Of a stretch of 64,000 nt of DNA, positions 55,107 to 64,000 are shown in pieces. The notes beneath the pieces were generated by a model. That model was not told the origin of the DNA and made no database searches. It saw only the letters and a list, made by a program, of their open reading frames with translations. The DNA is taken from contig CAYMHU010000011.1 in assembly GCA_964390335.1 (NCBI GenBank), positions 34,037-98,036 of the forward strand, read 5' to 3'. Origin of the DNA: Granulosicoccus sp964390335. Its GTDB lineage: Bacteria > Pseudomonadota > Gammaproteobacteria > Granulosicoccales > Granulosicoccaceae. Positions within the stretch are counted from its first letter, which is position 1. Each line of letters begins with the position of its first letter. The position numbers and the translations under genes were made by a program.

Positions 55107-55209
55107 AGTTGCGCGCTGTATACTCAATCTTTCAAGTTCGGAATGAGCAAATGAATAACGAATGCAAATGGCCACAAGTTCGTTTATGTGATGCCGCCTA
55201 TATTCAGCG

Positions 55210-56307
55210 TTAATTCAAATGATATTGAACACTAACTGAAAAACTGACCGATTGATCTTGAAATCGATGCGCGGTATAGCGTGTATACAATATTGGCACT
55301 TCTGTAAGTAACGGTGCAACTCGATAAGCTATACCCATATGGGCATTTAGTTTCTGCGTTGCACGGTAATTTATGTCCAGCCCAAGCGTATGGCTGTGAT
55401 TGATTGGAGTGTGTTCGTATCCGAAACTATTATCGTCAATATCATCTCGAGCAGTAAGGGCGAATGAGTAACTAGTGCTCAATGTGGATTTTTCGTTTAG
55501 TGATGCTGACAATGCAAAGTGATGTCTTAAATAAACGGATTCGAACTGTATTTCCTTTGACGGAATAAATCCAATGGAGTCTAACAATGCATTGTTATCT
55601 GGAAACACCTGCTTAAAGGCCTGAACTTGCCCACAAGGTTCACGCTGTTCTAGCACACCACCTGATTGCTGCAAAGCAAACTTTACGGCACAGCCTGGGT
55701 TGGTTTTTCCAACACCCGTAATTGATTGAAAGTGTGTTTTTTGCCAACCAAAGTTAAATGAATTGGTCATCCAGATTGCAGGGGTTAAGAAACGGGAAAA
55801 GCCAAATACCAGTCTGAAATCTATGCTTTCAGGTCGGTCTATAGTAGCCGACGTAATTATGCCTTTATCCAAATGCGTGTACGAATTTTTCACGATTTGG
55901 TTGGAAAATCCGTAAGTTAAACCTGCACCAATGGTTGCGACTCCATACGTAGCTCTGATATTCAGTTTGCGCTTAAAATCTGCGGAGAACATATGAACAT
56001 CCACTAAATCCCGCCGTGTCGTCAACTGGTGGTTGGAGTAGTTTAGGAATGCTTGATTGTTCATGCCGATGGAACGAGCGAGCGATATTGCTGTGTTTGC
56101 ATATCGCAGTCGCTGATTTGACGGGGCATAACCCCCGCTGGGTAAGTTCGGCGAATAACTAACGGTGCCGGCAACCGATTCAAGGCTCACCTTCACAAAA
56201 CTATTTTTGCCACTCTGAACTGCTTCTTTTGAATCAGAATGGGCGGTAGCACTTAGCAGGCTATACCAAACAACGGTTGTCAGTGCAATTCGTAACAAGT
56301 TGAGCAT
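55210..56307 (-). CDS. outer-membrane beta-barrel protein, unknown
   Basis: 365 aa from the ATG at 56307; in-frame ATG 56316 and GTG 56322 are alternatives, with AGGTGG lying just upstream. Signal peptide MLNLLRIALTTVVWYSLL, cleavage near ATAHS. The mature protein is a run of alternating-hydrophobicity strands with aromatic girdle residues (FRLVFGFSRFL, SFNFGWQKTHF, HTLGLDINYRAT, VSFSVSVQYHLN), typical of a transport-type or porin-like barrel of about 14-16 strands. No family name assigned. One Cys pair lies in a loop (CAVKF to EPCGQ). It follows the lipoprotein gene by about 37 bp, likely one operon. Confidence 0.7.
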   Translation of the reverse strand: MLNLLRIALTTVVWYSLLSATAHSDSKEAVQSGKNSFVKVSLESVAGTVSYSPNLPSGGYAPSNQRLRYANTAISLARSIGMNNQAFLNYSNHQLTTRRDLVDVHMFSADFKRKLNIRATYGVATIGAGLTYGFSNQIVKNSYTHLDKGIITSATIDRPESIDFRLVFGFSRFLTPAIWMTNSFNFGWQKTHFQSITGVGKTNPGCAVKFALQQSGGVLEQREPCGQVQAFKQVFPDNNALLDSIGFIPSKEIQFESVYLRHHFALSASLNEKSTLSTSYSFALTARDDIDDNSFGYEHTPINHSHTLGLDINYRATQKLNAHMGIAYRVAPLLTEVPILYTRYTAHRFQDQSVSFSVSVQYHLN

Positions 56308-56344
56308 ACACTGCATTGCCACCTGATACGCTTTGCTGGCACGT

Positions 56345-57808
56345 TTACGAACCGTTATAGCTGATATAGCCTTTAAATCCTGAGCCTGACACTGCTTGGT
56401 TACCCGCCTCTACCGTGTATTGTTTCGCAAACGAACGATCTTGTTTGTCAATCTCAATTATCTTGAGACCACCTATGACAAACGTGACTTCATAGTCTCC
56501 TGAGAACGCCATGATGTCGTCATAGCCAAGTTTGGCCAATTCGTCTCTTGCCTGCCAGATAGAGACGTCAATTAGTCCTCCTGTCGAGCTGAATATCTTT
56601 TCTTTGTCTAACTCAATGCTGGTTTCTGTGTATACGCCGTGTTGAGATACTCCACTAGCATAGACGAGCGCATCTTCAGGAAATTCTAAAGACAATGAAG
56701 ACGAGTCACCTTTTCTGGCTGATAAGTACACATCGTGACTGAGCAGATTGAAAGCGCGCGAATCGCCAAGCGATGTAGATCGGATTGACATCGCCAAAGA
56801 CACTTTAGCATCAACCAAATCGGCGTCCACTCCAATGCTTCGCTGATTAATTCGTATGTATCCGAGGTAACGATTAAAGTGGGTATGATGCACACCATTG
56901 ACGCGTGTTGGATCTTCAAAATCGTCAATGGATACCGTCTGAAAATCACCATACCAATAATCACCAAGCGAAATTAATGTGCTGCGTCTATCTAGAGTCA
57001 AAGAGCCGTTTAATTCAGCCGAACTGGCTTGCTTAGCTGCAGTCGCCACCTCCTGCGGTGATTTAGATTGATCAATTTGATTGTTCGTTGCTTGCACTGT
57101 TGTTGCAATAGCACTAATTTCAGCCGATTGCAGATACAAGTTAGGGCGATGCACCAATAATTGTTCATTCAGCGCGATCATGCTGGATTCCACATCGAAA
57201 CTCAACGGTAGGGATTGGCCGTTAACAGCGCGCTCGTTCAATAGCGCTGCCAAACTCTCCGAGACACCACGATACTCATCAATGTTACCAGCAAAACCGT
57301 TCACCATTTGATGTATAGATGCGTTTAGTTTGATCAGCTGTAATGTACTTGCGGCATCTGCACTTAGATCAAGACTGGATTGATTCAGCACAGAAGCTAA
57401 AGACTCCACGCTTTCGCTCCACAAATTGGGGTTGTATCCCGATTCGTCGCTGGACATCAACACAGCAACTGTGGATAGAGGTGTGACATACCCAAGATGG
57501 GCAGGTCCCCTGAGCTCGCCAACAAAGGGAATGCCATTTTCTGTAGCGGTCTCGTTAAATCCAACGTCAAAGCCGCCCCTGACTGTGGCAAGTGACGTAG
57601 AGGCAGGACAGTAAAATTCGCCACCGGCTTTCGTACTACCAGATGCCACCTCGTCGCAGTACACCTGAGCACCAACAATATAGCCATCAACTGCCTGAAG
57701 CCGCACCTGCTCTGTGGAAGAACTGCCTGAATCCGACATACACGCACTTAAAGAGCATGCAAGCAAAAGATTGACAGAGATGAATTTGATTTTGTGAAGT
57801 GGGTGCAT
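56345..57808 (-). CDS. lipoprotein of unknown function
   Basis: 487 aa from the ATG at 57808, preceded by AGGGAA; the frame is open to 57838. Signal with lipobox LSAC (about residue 23) followed by MSDSGSSS. The early mature part resembles a carboxypeptidase-regulatory-like beta module (LQAVDGYIVGAQVYCDEV, GEFYCPAST), as found in secreted proteins that start with a G-V-DGY-x-GA pattern. The rest is unassigned. Co-transcribed with the outer-membrane barrel downstream, so the pair may form an envelope complex (inference). Confidence 0.75.
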   Translation of the reverse strand: MHPLHKIKFISVNLLLACSLSACMSDSGSSSTEQVRLQAVDGYIVGAQVYCDEVASGSTKAGGEFYCPASTSLATVRGGFDVGFNETATENGIPFVGELRGPAHLGYVTPLSTVAVLMSSDESGYNPNLWSESVESLASVLNQSSLDLSADAASTLQLIKLNASIHQMVNGFAGNIDEYRGVSESLAALLNERAVNGQSLPLSFDVESSMIALNEQLLVHRPNLYLQSAEISAIATTVQATNNQIDQSKSPQEVATAAKQASSAELNGSLTLDRRSTLISLGDYWYGDFQTVSIDDFEDPTRVNGVHHTHFNRYLGYIRINQRSIGVDADLVDAKVSLAMSIRSTSLGDSRAFNLLSHDVYLSARKGDSSSLSLEFPEDALVYASGVSQHGVYTETSIELDKEKIFSSTGGLIDVSIWQARDELAKLGYDDIMAFSGDYEVTFVIGGLKIIEIDKQDRSFAKQYTVEAGNQAVSGSGFKGYISYNGS

Positions 57809-57981
57809 CCGTTTGTTCCCTAAGAGTTGAACAATCACAAATGCAGTATGTATGCCGCTAAAATGCGGTCTGATATTTTTGTTGTTGGATTAATAAATAA
57901 AATCCATGAAATGTTGTACTCCGTCACAAATGTGAGTGGTTTGAAAGAGTGCAACACTACTCGACCAACCTTTTTGCAAAT

Positions 57982-58440
57982 TCAGAACATCGACTCCAAG
58001 CGACTGTTAACCAGTACTTCAGCCACTACTGATTCGTTTGGCAGCGACAATGCGTATTCCGCAGTTGCAGCAATGGTATCAGGGGAGATTTTAAATTCGC
58101 CTTTGGGTGTGTCTACATGGGTCACCATATCTGTGTCTACCAGCCCCGGACATATCGCAGTTGCTCTGAGTCCGTCCTGCCATCCTTCATGTCGTATTGC
58201 GTGAGTCAGTGACAGCGCCGCATATTTCGATGCACTGTAGCCCAGGTTGTTGCTGCCCATCACCCGTTTGCCAGACAAAGAGACGATGTTAATAACTCGT
58301 CCATGCCCACAGCGTTTAAGTGCGGGCAAAGCAGAACGGATTAGTTGCAGCGGGCCTTTAAAATTAACGTCCCACATCAAATCCAGATCCTCATCACTAC
58401 CTTCTGCAACACCGACTGGTTTCATGACGCCAGCGTTCAA
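57982..58440 (-). pseudogene. 5'-truncated short-chain dehydrogenase
   Basis: The frame starts right after a stop and reads LNAGVMKPVGVAEGSDEDLDLMWDVNFKGP, INIVSLSGKRVMGSN, GYSASKYAALSLTHAIR, ATAICPGLVDTDMV. These are the NAG, Ser, Tyr-x-x-x-Lys and PG blocks of an SDR. The first 75 or so residues, with the TGxxxGxG cofactor site, are absent, and no trace is visible upstream. Catalytic residues are intact but the enzyme cannot bind NAD(P). The first codon would be TTG at 58440 with no ribosome site. Confidence 0.8.
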
Positions 58441-58698
58441 CCACTATGTGCGTCACCGTGGTGATGGCTACTTAATCGCCTCTACCCTCCGAAACTTTGA
58501 GGACCAACGCCCTTTATATATTGCTCAGTTATCCAACTAACATGTTATCGAATAGCTGGTTAAATCGCTGCATTACTCCGTTACAAATGATCGCGTAACC
58601 TTTCATTCGCGATGTTTACACTTAATGATACTCTGAGCCGTAATAAATTTTTAAATTCCGCCGATGGTTAGAACATCACTCATCACGGCGTAATTTAA

Positions 58699-59553
58699 AT
58701 GGGCCAAGCAGCGCATACACCGGGCTTTATCGACGATCTGGCCGAAAAACTACGCTTTGACGATGCAGCGTTGCCTTCTATGCCAGAAGCTGTACAGCAG
58801 ATCCGTCAGTCGTTAAATGGCAATGGCGTGACAATTTCTAGGCTCAGCCAGATTATCCAGAAAGACCCAGTGCTTGCCACTCGCATTGTTCGTGCTGGTA
58901 ACAGTGCAATGTACCGTACTGTACAACCTGTGGAGTCGGTCAATGATGCAGTAATGCGCATGGGATTAAGCCGGACGCAAAATATCGCGATAGTACTGCT
59001 TAAAAATTCATTTCAAGCTCGGCATAAACTGATTAGAGACCGAATAGCCTGGCTGTGGAGTGAATCTTTACATGTTGCGTCTATAGCGCATGTGTTGACC
59101 GACCACTATGATTTTATCAGTTCGGATAGAGCTGTCTTGGGTGGGTTGCTCCAAAATGTTGGTGCACTGCTATTGATGACTATCGTAGATGAAAAGCTAA
59201 CCGACTTAAAACATGAAGCGATTCTTGAAGTCATGATTAAACAGTATGCTTGCGAGTTCGGTGCAAAGCTACTGACACATTGGGAGATGGATGCAGAGCT
59301 AATTGCTGTCGCTCAGAATAGGAATAATTGGAATCGTTCTCACGCTGAAGCTGCTGACTTGGCAGATCTTATATTGCTGGCCAAAAGTTGCCTTCAGTAT
59401 AATATTGATTCAAATTATGGTCTACCGGAACATCAAACCTTGACCGCTTTCGAAAAACTTCAGGCGACCTACCCAATTGACGTGGAGTTGCAGAAACTGA
59501 TCCACGAGAACAGTGGTCGAATAGACTCGATGCGTAATATGTTGTCCGCTTGA
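58699..59553 (+). CDS. HDOD-domain signalling protein
   Basis: 284 aa. The HDOD domain covers about 18-210: LPSMPEAVQQIRQSL, IIQKDPVLATRIVRAGNSAMYR, AVMRMGLSRTQNIAI, and a degenerate GGLLQNVGALLL (the HD His is Gln/Asn-replaced, as usual in HDOD). HDOD proteins act in signalling and gene regulation without phosphohydrolase activity. No output domain is attached. It lies between the truncated SDR and the decarboxylase gene. Confidence 0.88.
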   Translation: MGQAAHTPGFIDDLAEKLRFDDAALPSMPEAVQQIRQSLNGNGVTISRLSQIIQKDPVLATRIVRAGNSAMYRTVQPVESVNDAVMRMGLSRTQNIAIVLLKNSFQARHKLIRDRIAWLWSESLHVASIAHVLTDHYDFISSDRAVLGGLLQNVGALLLMTIVDEKLTDLKHEAILEVMIKQYACEFGAKLLTHWEMDAELIAVAQNRNNWNRSHAEAADLADLILLAKSCLQYNIDSNYGLPEHQTLTAFEKLQATYPIDVELQKLIHENSGRIDSMRNMLSA

Positions 59554-59722
59554 GAAATGAATGTATAGGACAATGTTCTATACCTCCACCCAAAGCTGAC
59601 ACTTTTCAGGAAGCTGGTAATCTCAAAAGGCAAGATCGTAAGGCCGACGTTGCCTGCATAATTCAAGTTTATGTGTCCAAGAATGTTAACCTTATCCCAA
59701 CATCCTGATTACATGAACTCTC

Positions 59723-60937
59723 ATGAACAATTCACATTCGATTTCCGCCAGCCTGCCAAAGATTATTAGCGATGCAGATACGGAAGATACAGCATTGCTA
59801 ATTACCGACGTGCGCGTACTAAAGTTGCGACTGGACTTACTTACAAAAGCGTTTCCCTCTGGTACGCGGCACGCGGTGGCTATTAAAACGAACCCAAACA
59901 AACAGGTATTAGCAACGATTCTGGCACAAGGATTTGATCTTGAAGCGGCTTCAATTGAAGAAGTAGAGTTGGCACTTAGCGCCGGTGCTGAGCCCCAGCA
60001 AGTTGTGTTCGACTCTCCTGTCAAAACTCGCGCCGAAATTCAGCAATGCGCAAACTACGCCGGAATGCAAGTTAACGCAAACATGCTAAGCGAATTGCAA
60101 CGCTACCCGGTCAACCTAAGCTGCAAGTTAGGCCTTAGGATTAACCCAGGCATAAATACCGGCGCACCTGAAATGTTTGCAGTGAGCACTGATGAAAGTA
60201 AATTCGGTGTACCGCTGGCTATGGAACCCGAGATTTTGGCTGCAAGCCTTAAACACCCTATTACCGCATTACACATGCACAGCGGCTCACAAATGCGCGA
60301 TTTAGCGGTGCAGCTACAGGCAATACGTAAACTCTTCGAGTTGGCTGAAACAATAAACGCCCATCGAGCTTCGCATGACAACTCCTGGCGCATAGACAGC
60401 ATTAACATTGGCGGTGGCCTGCCTGCAGAACAACAGCCCGAGCAACCCTCAATGCGTAGCTATGCAGCACAAATCACTGAACTATTTTCAGAATACCCAG
60501 CTTATGAATTGAGAACCGAATTCGGCCAATGGACGCATCAAGCGGCTGGATACGCGCTAACCACAGTGGAGTATGTTGGAGAAGGGCCAGTGCCGAATAT
60601 TTTTGTGCATTTAGGAGCAGACCTATTTACCAGACATGTTTATGCACCAGCTGCACCGCTACTTATAAAGGTGCTTAATCCTGATGGCGTTGAAAAAACC
60701 GGGCAGTGCAAACACTACAACGTAGCGGGCCCACTGTGCTTTGCAGGTGACTATTTAGCACGAAATATTGAACTGCCTACAATCAATGAAGGCGACTGGC
60801 TGTTAATTGATAATGTTGGTGCCAATACAGACGGTTTATGGTCACGCCATTGCTCAAGAACCATACCCAAAGTACAGGGTATTGATTTACAGGGTGCCGT
60901 TTCAACTTGGAGCGAGCGCCAGCCAATTGGGTACTGA
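59723..60937 (+). CDS. PLP-dependent decarboxylase, diaminopimelate/ornithine type (fold type III)
   Basis: 404 aa. An alanine-racemase-like barrel carries Lys55 in AIKTNPNK as the Schiff-base residue, ALHMHSGSQMRD with the ring-stacking His, INIGGGLP for phosphate binding, and GPLCFAGDYLA, which holds the active-site Cys of the partner subunit as in the lysA-type GP-CESGD motif. The family includes diaminopimelate, ornithine, lysine and carboxynorspermidine decarboxylases; the substrate cannot be chosen from sequence alone. A spermidine-synthase-like gene lies 2.2 kb downstream, which mildly favours a polyamine link. A decayed second copy is at 55.0 kb. Confidence 0.87.
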   Translation: MNNSHSISASLPKIISDADTEDTALLITDVRVLKLRLDLLTKAFPSGTRHAVAIKTNPNKQVLATILAQGFDLEAASIEEVELALSAGAEPQQVVFDSPVKTRAEIQQCANYAGMQVNANMLSELQRYPVNLSCKLGLRINPGINTGAPEMFAVSTDESKFGVPLAMEPEILAASLKHPITALHMHSGSQMRDLAVQLQAIRKLFELAETINAHRASHDNSWRIDSINIGGGLPAEQQPEQPSMRSYAAQITELFSEYPAYELRTEFGQWTHQAAGYALTTVEYVGEGPVPNIFVHLGADLFTRHVYAPAAPLLIKVLNPDGVEKTGQCKHYNVAGPLCFAGDYLARNIELPTINEGDWLLIDNVGANTDGLWSRHCSRTIPKVQGIDLQGAVSTWSERQPIGY

Positions 60938-61005
60938 AGTTAAGCAATATTAACGATTGCGATAATACTTAAGATCTCGTTAGCGGCTAGCCTTACAAAG
61001 GCTCA

Positions 61006-62856
61006 TCAAGGCAAACTTAAAAATCCGCCAGATTGACGCTTCCACAATGATGCATAGCGGCCACCATTGGCCAGTAGTTTTTTATGCGTACCTGATTCAA
61101 CAACACGGCCAGCATCAATAACAACGAGCCTATCCATGGCGGCAATAGTTGATAGACGGTGTGCTATGGCAATAACCGTTTTACCGTGCATCAGTTCCTG
61201 CAAGCTAGATTGAATCTCTGCCTCCACTTCTGAGTCCAATGCAGAGGTAGCTTCATCCAGCACCAGTATGGGGGCATCTTTCAACAGGACTCTGGCTATC
61301 GCAATACGTTGGCGTTGCCCGCCAGAGAGTTTTACCCCTCGTTCTCCAACATGCGCTGCCAATCCTGTGCGGCCCTTATTGTCTTTAAGCTCGTCAATGA
61401 ACTCTAATGCGCGCGCTCTTGTTGCTGCGGCAAGAATGTCTGCATCTGATGCATCTGGCCTCGGATAGGATATGTTGTCTCGCACCGAGCGATGCAACAG
61501 TGCTGTATCCTGACTGACAAACCCAATGTTGCGGCGCAATGAATCTTGTGTGACCTCGCATATGTTTTGACCATCAATCTCGATTGAACCACTATCAAGA
61601 TCATACATTCGCATTAACAAGTTCACGATGGTTGATTTACCCGCTCCCGAAGGGCCAACCAAGCCAATTTTTTCACCTGAACCTATTTGCAGGTCAAGAT
61701 TCTCTATAACGCTGATTCGGCTCTCATCGGATGTAAATTGATGGTAGTTAAACGATACCGATTTGAACTCGATAGTAGCCTGACTCACCTGTAGCGTGGC
61801 AGCATTTGGTGCATCAACTAACTCTACCGGCTGCGCCACGGTATTCATGGCATCCTGAACCTGCCCATAATTTCTAAACAGACCGTTTATCTGACTTAGA
61901 AATCGATTTGCCAATAGGTTCAAGCGCAAAACCAAACCAAAAACGAATGCTACCTCGCCAATAGTTAGCGTATTCAACATCCATTGGGACAGAGAAATAT
62001 AACCAACTGCAACAAGCATCAATGAATTCACAACCACGACACCCACGCGAAGCTTTACCAGCGTGCGACCAAAGCCACGTGCCGCTCCGATAAGTCTTGA
62101 CATGCCTGTAGCGACGAATGCATCTTCTCGCTCTGGAGCGCTATCAGTCTTAACCAGGGCAATATTTGAATAGCTGTCTACCAGACGACCGGTAAATATA
62201 GACTTGGCATCGGCCATTACGCGAGCGCGTTCCCGCACGCGCGGTACGAACATGATGAGTATCGCCGTATAAACGACAAGCCAAACGCCAAGGCTTGCGG
62301 TCAGACGCCAATCAAGCCCCAGGAAAAGTATCATCGTGCTAATGAGATAAAGCACAATCAGCCAAACAGTATCCAGCAGCGCTGTCATAAACTCTGTTGC
62401 TGAAGACCCGGCTTGTATTACTTTGGTGGCAATACGGCCGGCAAAATCGTTTTGAAAGAAACTTAAACTTTGGCGGGAAACGTTTTTATGAGTCTGCCAT
62501 CGAATCATATTATAGATTGACGGTAGTACTGATAATTCTACTAACATCGTAGCGATAGCCAGTACCACAACCCGAATAACACCAATAAAAAAGATCATCC
62601 ATACAAAAGTAAACCAGTAATCTTTTACTATGGCTTCAGGAGTGCTACTTTGTAACAAATCAACGATGGATCCGATAAACCCAAATAGCGTTATTTCTAT
62701 CCACGCCTGTAGTCCGCCAAATACCAGCACAGCAAGGAAGATATAAGGCGCTTGCTTTACGAAGAAAAGAATAAAGCGAATCGTTGAATTTCTTGGCAAT
62801 TCGGTACGCTTGTTGGGTTTAAACGGGTCGATGAAATTTTCAAAAAACGAGAACAT
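61006..62856 (-). CDS. ABC exporter, fused permease and ATPase
   Basis: 616 aa from the ATG at 62856; the frame is open to 62997, but the added residues are not family-like. Six membrane segments in the N-terminal half (type I exporter fold, about 30-330) are followed by an ATPase domain (about 365-610): Walker A GLVGPSGAGKST, Q-loop FVSQDTALLHRSV, signature LSGGQRQRIAI, Walker B ILVLDEATSALD, His in IAHRLSTI. It probably works as a homodimer exporting lipid, drug or peptide; substrate unknown. It stands alone between two plus-strand genes. Confidence 0.92.
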   Translation of the reverse strand: MFSFFENFIDPFKPNKRTELPRNSTIRFILFFVKQAPYIFLAVLVFGGLQAWIEITLFGFIGSIVDLLQSSTPEAIVKDYWFTFVWMIFFIGVIRVVVLAIATMLVELSVLPSIYNMIRWQTHKNVSRQSLSFFQNDFAGRIATKVIQAGSSATEFMTALLDTVWLIVLYLISTMILFLGLDWRLTASLGVWLVVYTAILIMFVPRVRERARVMADAKSIFTGRLVDSYSNIALVKTDSAPEREDAFVATGMSRLIGAARGFGRTLVKLRVGVVVVNSLMLVAVGYISLSQWMLNTLTIGEVAFVFGLVLRLNLLANRFLSQINGLFRNYGQVQDAMNTVAQPVELVDAPNAATLQVSQATIEFKSVSFNYHQFTSDESRISVIENLDLQIGSGEKIGLVGPSGAGKSTIVNLLMRMYDLDSGSIEIDGQNICEVTQDSLRRNIGFVSQDTALLHRSVRDNISYPRPDASDADILAAATRARALEFIDELKDNKGRTGLAAHVGERGVKLSGGQRQRIAIARVLLKDAPILVLDEATSALDSEVEAEIQSSLQELMHGKTVIAIAHRLSTIAAMDRLVVIDAGRVVESGTHKKLLANGGRYASLWKRQSGGFLSLP

Positions 62857-63142
62857 GCGTGAGCAAGTAAGTGGAAATATGCTGACATTTAAACACTTAT
62901 CACCCACCGAGTGGCGGGCTTCATCTTGTTTTCTAAATGAACGCATCCATGACTTGCACCCAGAGGACATAAAGGCTCGACACCTCTGCTGAGTCAAATG
63001 ACCGAATCAAGTGTTAGGTATACTGGCCTCGGAACACACTGACCCGTTAGAATCAACCCGGTGTTAATAAGCCCGAGTGTAAAGGAGTCATGATGAGACT
63101 GTGTAATCAGTACGGTGGCAGTGAAATTACGATATTGAAGCA

Positions 63143-63919
63143 GTGACACCCCTTGAAACAATCGAAGCCTTAACCTCAGAGCAAATCTCTGTAGTAGCGC
63201 GCTCTTCCAACGACACCTCCGTCGCTCAGGTGTTGGAGGCGGCTGGATTTCGTTGGCTGCTGAATGGTGGTAGCTCTGTGCAGTCGTTGATGTCTGTTGA
63301 TTCTCCAGCAGCATTATTGTTACCGAATCATGTTGCGATGTTGTTCGGCCTTCTGTTGGTTGAAAGCGCTGATTCAATATTGAGCCTTGGTATGGGTGGT
63401 GGCAGCTTTGAACGGTTTCTGCATAAGCAATACCCTAACAGCAGCATTATCTCCGTAGAACCCGACAAAGAAATCATCAGACTTGCGCGTGAGTGTTTTG
63501 GTATCCCTTCCAGCGTGCAAGTTGCTTCCAGCAGCGCTGAAGAATTTGTAAGTAAAACCAACCAGCAGTTTGATCTGGTGCTATGCGATATTTTTGAACG
63601 GGAATCTCACCCAGCTTGCCTGACAAGTCCATCGTTCTACCAAGATATAAAATCGATTGTGGGTCCAGGTGGTGTACTCGCTCTGAACACCACGCCCCAT
63701 TCGCAAAATGAGATGCTGGATATTTTGCAATCGCTTCGGAGCAGTTTCTCAGTGGTTTATTTAGCAAACATACATTCGCGAGGTAATGTTGTTGTTATTG
63801 CAAAAAACAGTGTGGCTGAGCCTACCGACGTGATCTATTCACGTACGGAAATTTTCTTGGATAACACCGGTGTGTCGCTTGCTGAATGGGTGGATAAATT
63901 TAAACTGATTCCATTCTAG
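63143..63919 (+). CDS. spermidine-synthase-like methyltransferase-fold protein
   Basis: 258 aa, GTG start at 63143 with a weak upstream GAAG. Rossmann-like fold of the spermidine synthase group: SILSLGMGGGSFERFL as the SAM/dcSAM glycine loop, SIISVEPDKEIIRLARECFGI, and DLVLCDIFERESHP in place of the usual catalytic DSTDP/D-D loop. The polyamine-binding residues are not evident, so it may be one of the numerous SpeE-like proteins of unknown activity. The decarboxylase gene nearby gives a mild polyamine context. Confidence 0.8.
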   Translation: MTPLETIEALTSEQISVVARSSNDTSVAQVLEAAGFRWLLNGGSSVQSLMSVDSPAALLLPNHVAMLFGLLLVESADSILSLGMGGGSFERFLHKQYPNSSIISVEPDKEIIRLARECFGIPSSVQVASSSAEEFVSKTNQQFDLVLCDIFERESHPACLTSPSFYQDIKSIVGPGGVLALNTTPHSQNEMLDILQSLRSSFSVVYLANIHSRGNVVVIAKNSVAEPTDVIYSRTEIFLDNTGVSLAEWVDKFKLIPF

Positions 63920-64000
63920 CCACTTTGGTAGGTTTGACGAGCAGCTATTCAGTATTGGGGTACATCTATAGGACTAAAGGATTCGAATCCTAGAATCTCT

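Noticed and set aside
60989..61003. AGCCTT-ACA-AAGGCT hairpin between convergent decarboxylase and ABC exporter genes
   Set aside because: Short stem, three-base loop and no T-run on either strand; not strong enough to call a terminator.
63979..63990. GGATTCGAATCC near the right edge resembles a tRNA T-arm
   Set aside because: It is a plain palindrome with one extra base compared with the T-arm, and no anticodon arm, D-arm or acceptor stem precedes it.
1..64000. CRISPR arrays, insertion sequences, prophage genes, integrases or attachment repeats
   Set aside because: No regularly spaced repeats, transposase, integrase or phage structural genes were recognised; the remnants are explained by ordinary gene decay.

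Overview
The window looks like chromosome from a marine, heterotrophic gammaproteobacterium. I infer this from moderate GC, many lipoproteins with Cys lipoboxes, a cobalamin salvage locus under a B12 riboswitch, and sugar ABC transporters of a kind common in Rhizobiales and marine Proteobacteria. A Granulosicoccus-like lineage would fit, but the sequence alone does not prove it. Nearly all space is coding. No rRNA, tRNA, CRISPR array, prophage or insertion sequence was recognised.

Layout. 1-3.9 kb: the start of an alpha-glucoside-type ABC uptake operon runs off the left edge, divergent from a LacI-type regulator that overlaps a PYROXD2/phytoene-desaturase-like oxidoreductase. 4-14.7 kb: a complete L-rhamnose locus. 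The isomerase and the aldolase/dehydrogenase fusion lie on the minus strand. The DeoR regulator, ABC transporter (rhaSTPQ), mutarotase and kinase lie on the plus strand. 14.7-16.6 kb: kduD-kduI-kdgF for unsaturated uronates. Rhamnose plus unsaturated uronate is what lyases release from ulvan or rhamnogalacturonan, so these two blocks probably serve one polysaccharide diet. 16.7-24.7 kb: cobalamin block, cobT-cobS-cobC, then a 23-codon cobU remnant, a cobalamin riboswitch, and btuC-btuD-btuF-cobO-cobQ, all on the minus strand. 24.9-33.4 kb: a LuxR-type regulator, a lipoprotein plus VWD-domain secreted protein, a second lipoprotein, a subtilisin-like lipoprotein and a DUF11 fragment: an extracellular or surface block. 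33.4-37.5 kb: a decayed dimethylglycine/sarcosine-dehydrogenase-like gene, a split transketolase whose C-terminal subunit has a damaged 5' end, and the two-subunit aconitase X. 37.7-46.7 kb: thioredoxin-like protein, SWIM/SNF2 helicase, sulfatase, patatin-like lipase and two uncharacterised proteins. 46.7-50.9 kb: a third uncharacterised protein, two decayed genes (DUF2141-like and a response regulator), a DM13 protein and an exported MsrB. 51-64 kb: ketopantoate-reductase family protein, class II aldolase, PBP4-type DacB, universal stress protein, a fragment of a second decarboxylase copy, an outer-membrane barrel plus lipoprotein pair, a truncated SDR, an HDOD protein, a diaminopimelate/ornithine-decarboxylase-like PLP enzyme, an ABC exporter and a spermidine-synthase-like protein.

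Two themes stand out. First, well-formed operons with tight NTGA or TAATG overlaps and frequent TTG/GTG starts serve sugar and B12 metabolism. Second, there are at least six gene remnants (cobU, FAD oxidoreductase, DUF2141, response regulator, decarboxylase, SDR) plus one gene with a suspect start. Several of these are invisible as open reading frames and were found by reading short conserved peptides in the gaps. I found no convincing undescribed molecular system. The best leads are the VWD/lipoprotein/subtilase block, the rhamnose-uronate pairing, the aconitase X/split transketolase block and the three uncharacterised genes at 44.4-48.8 kb.
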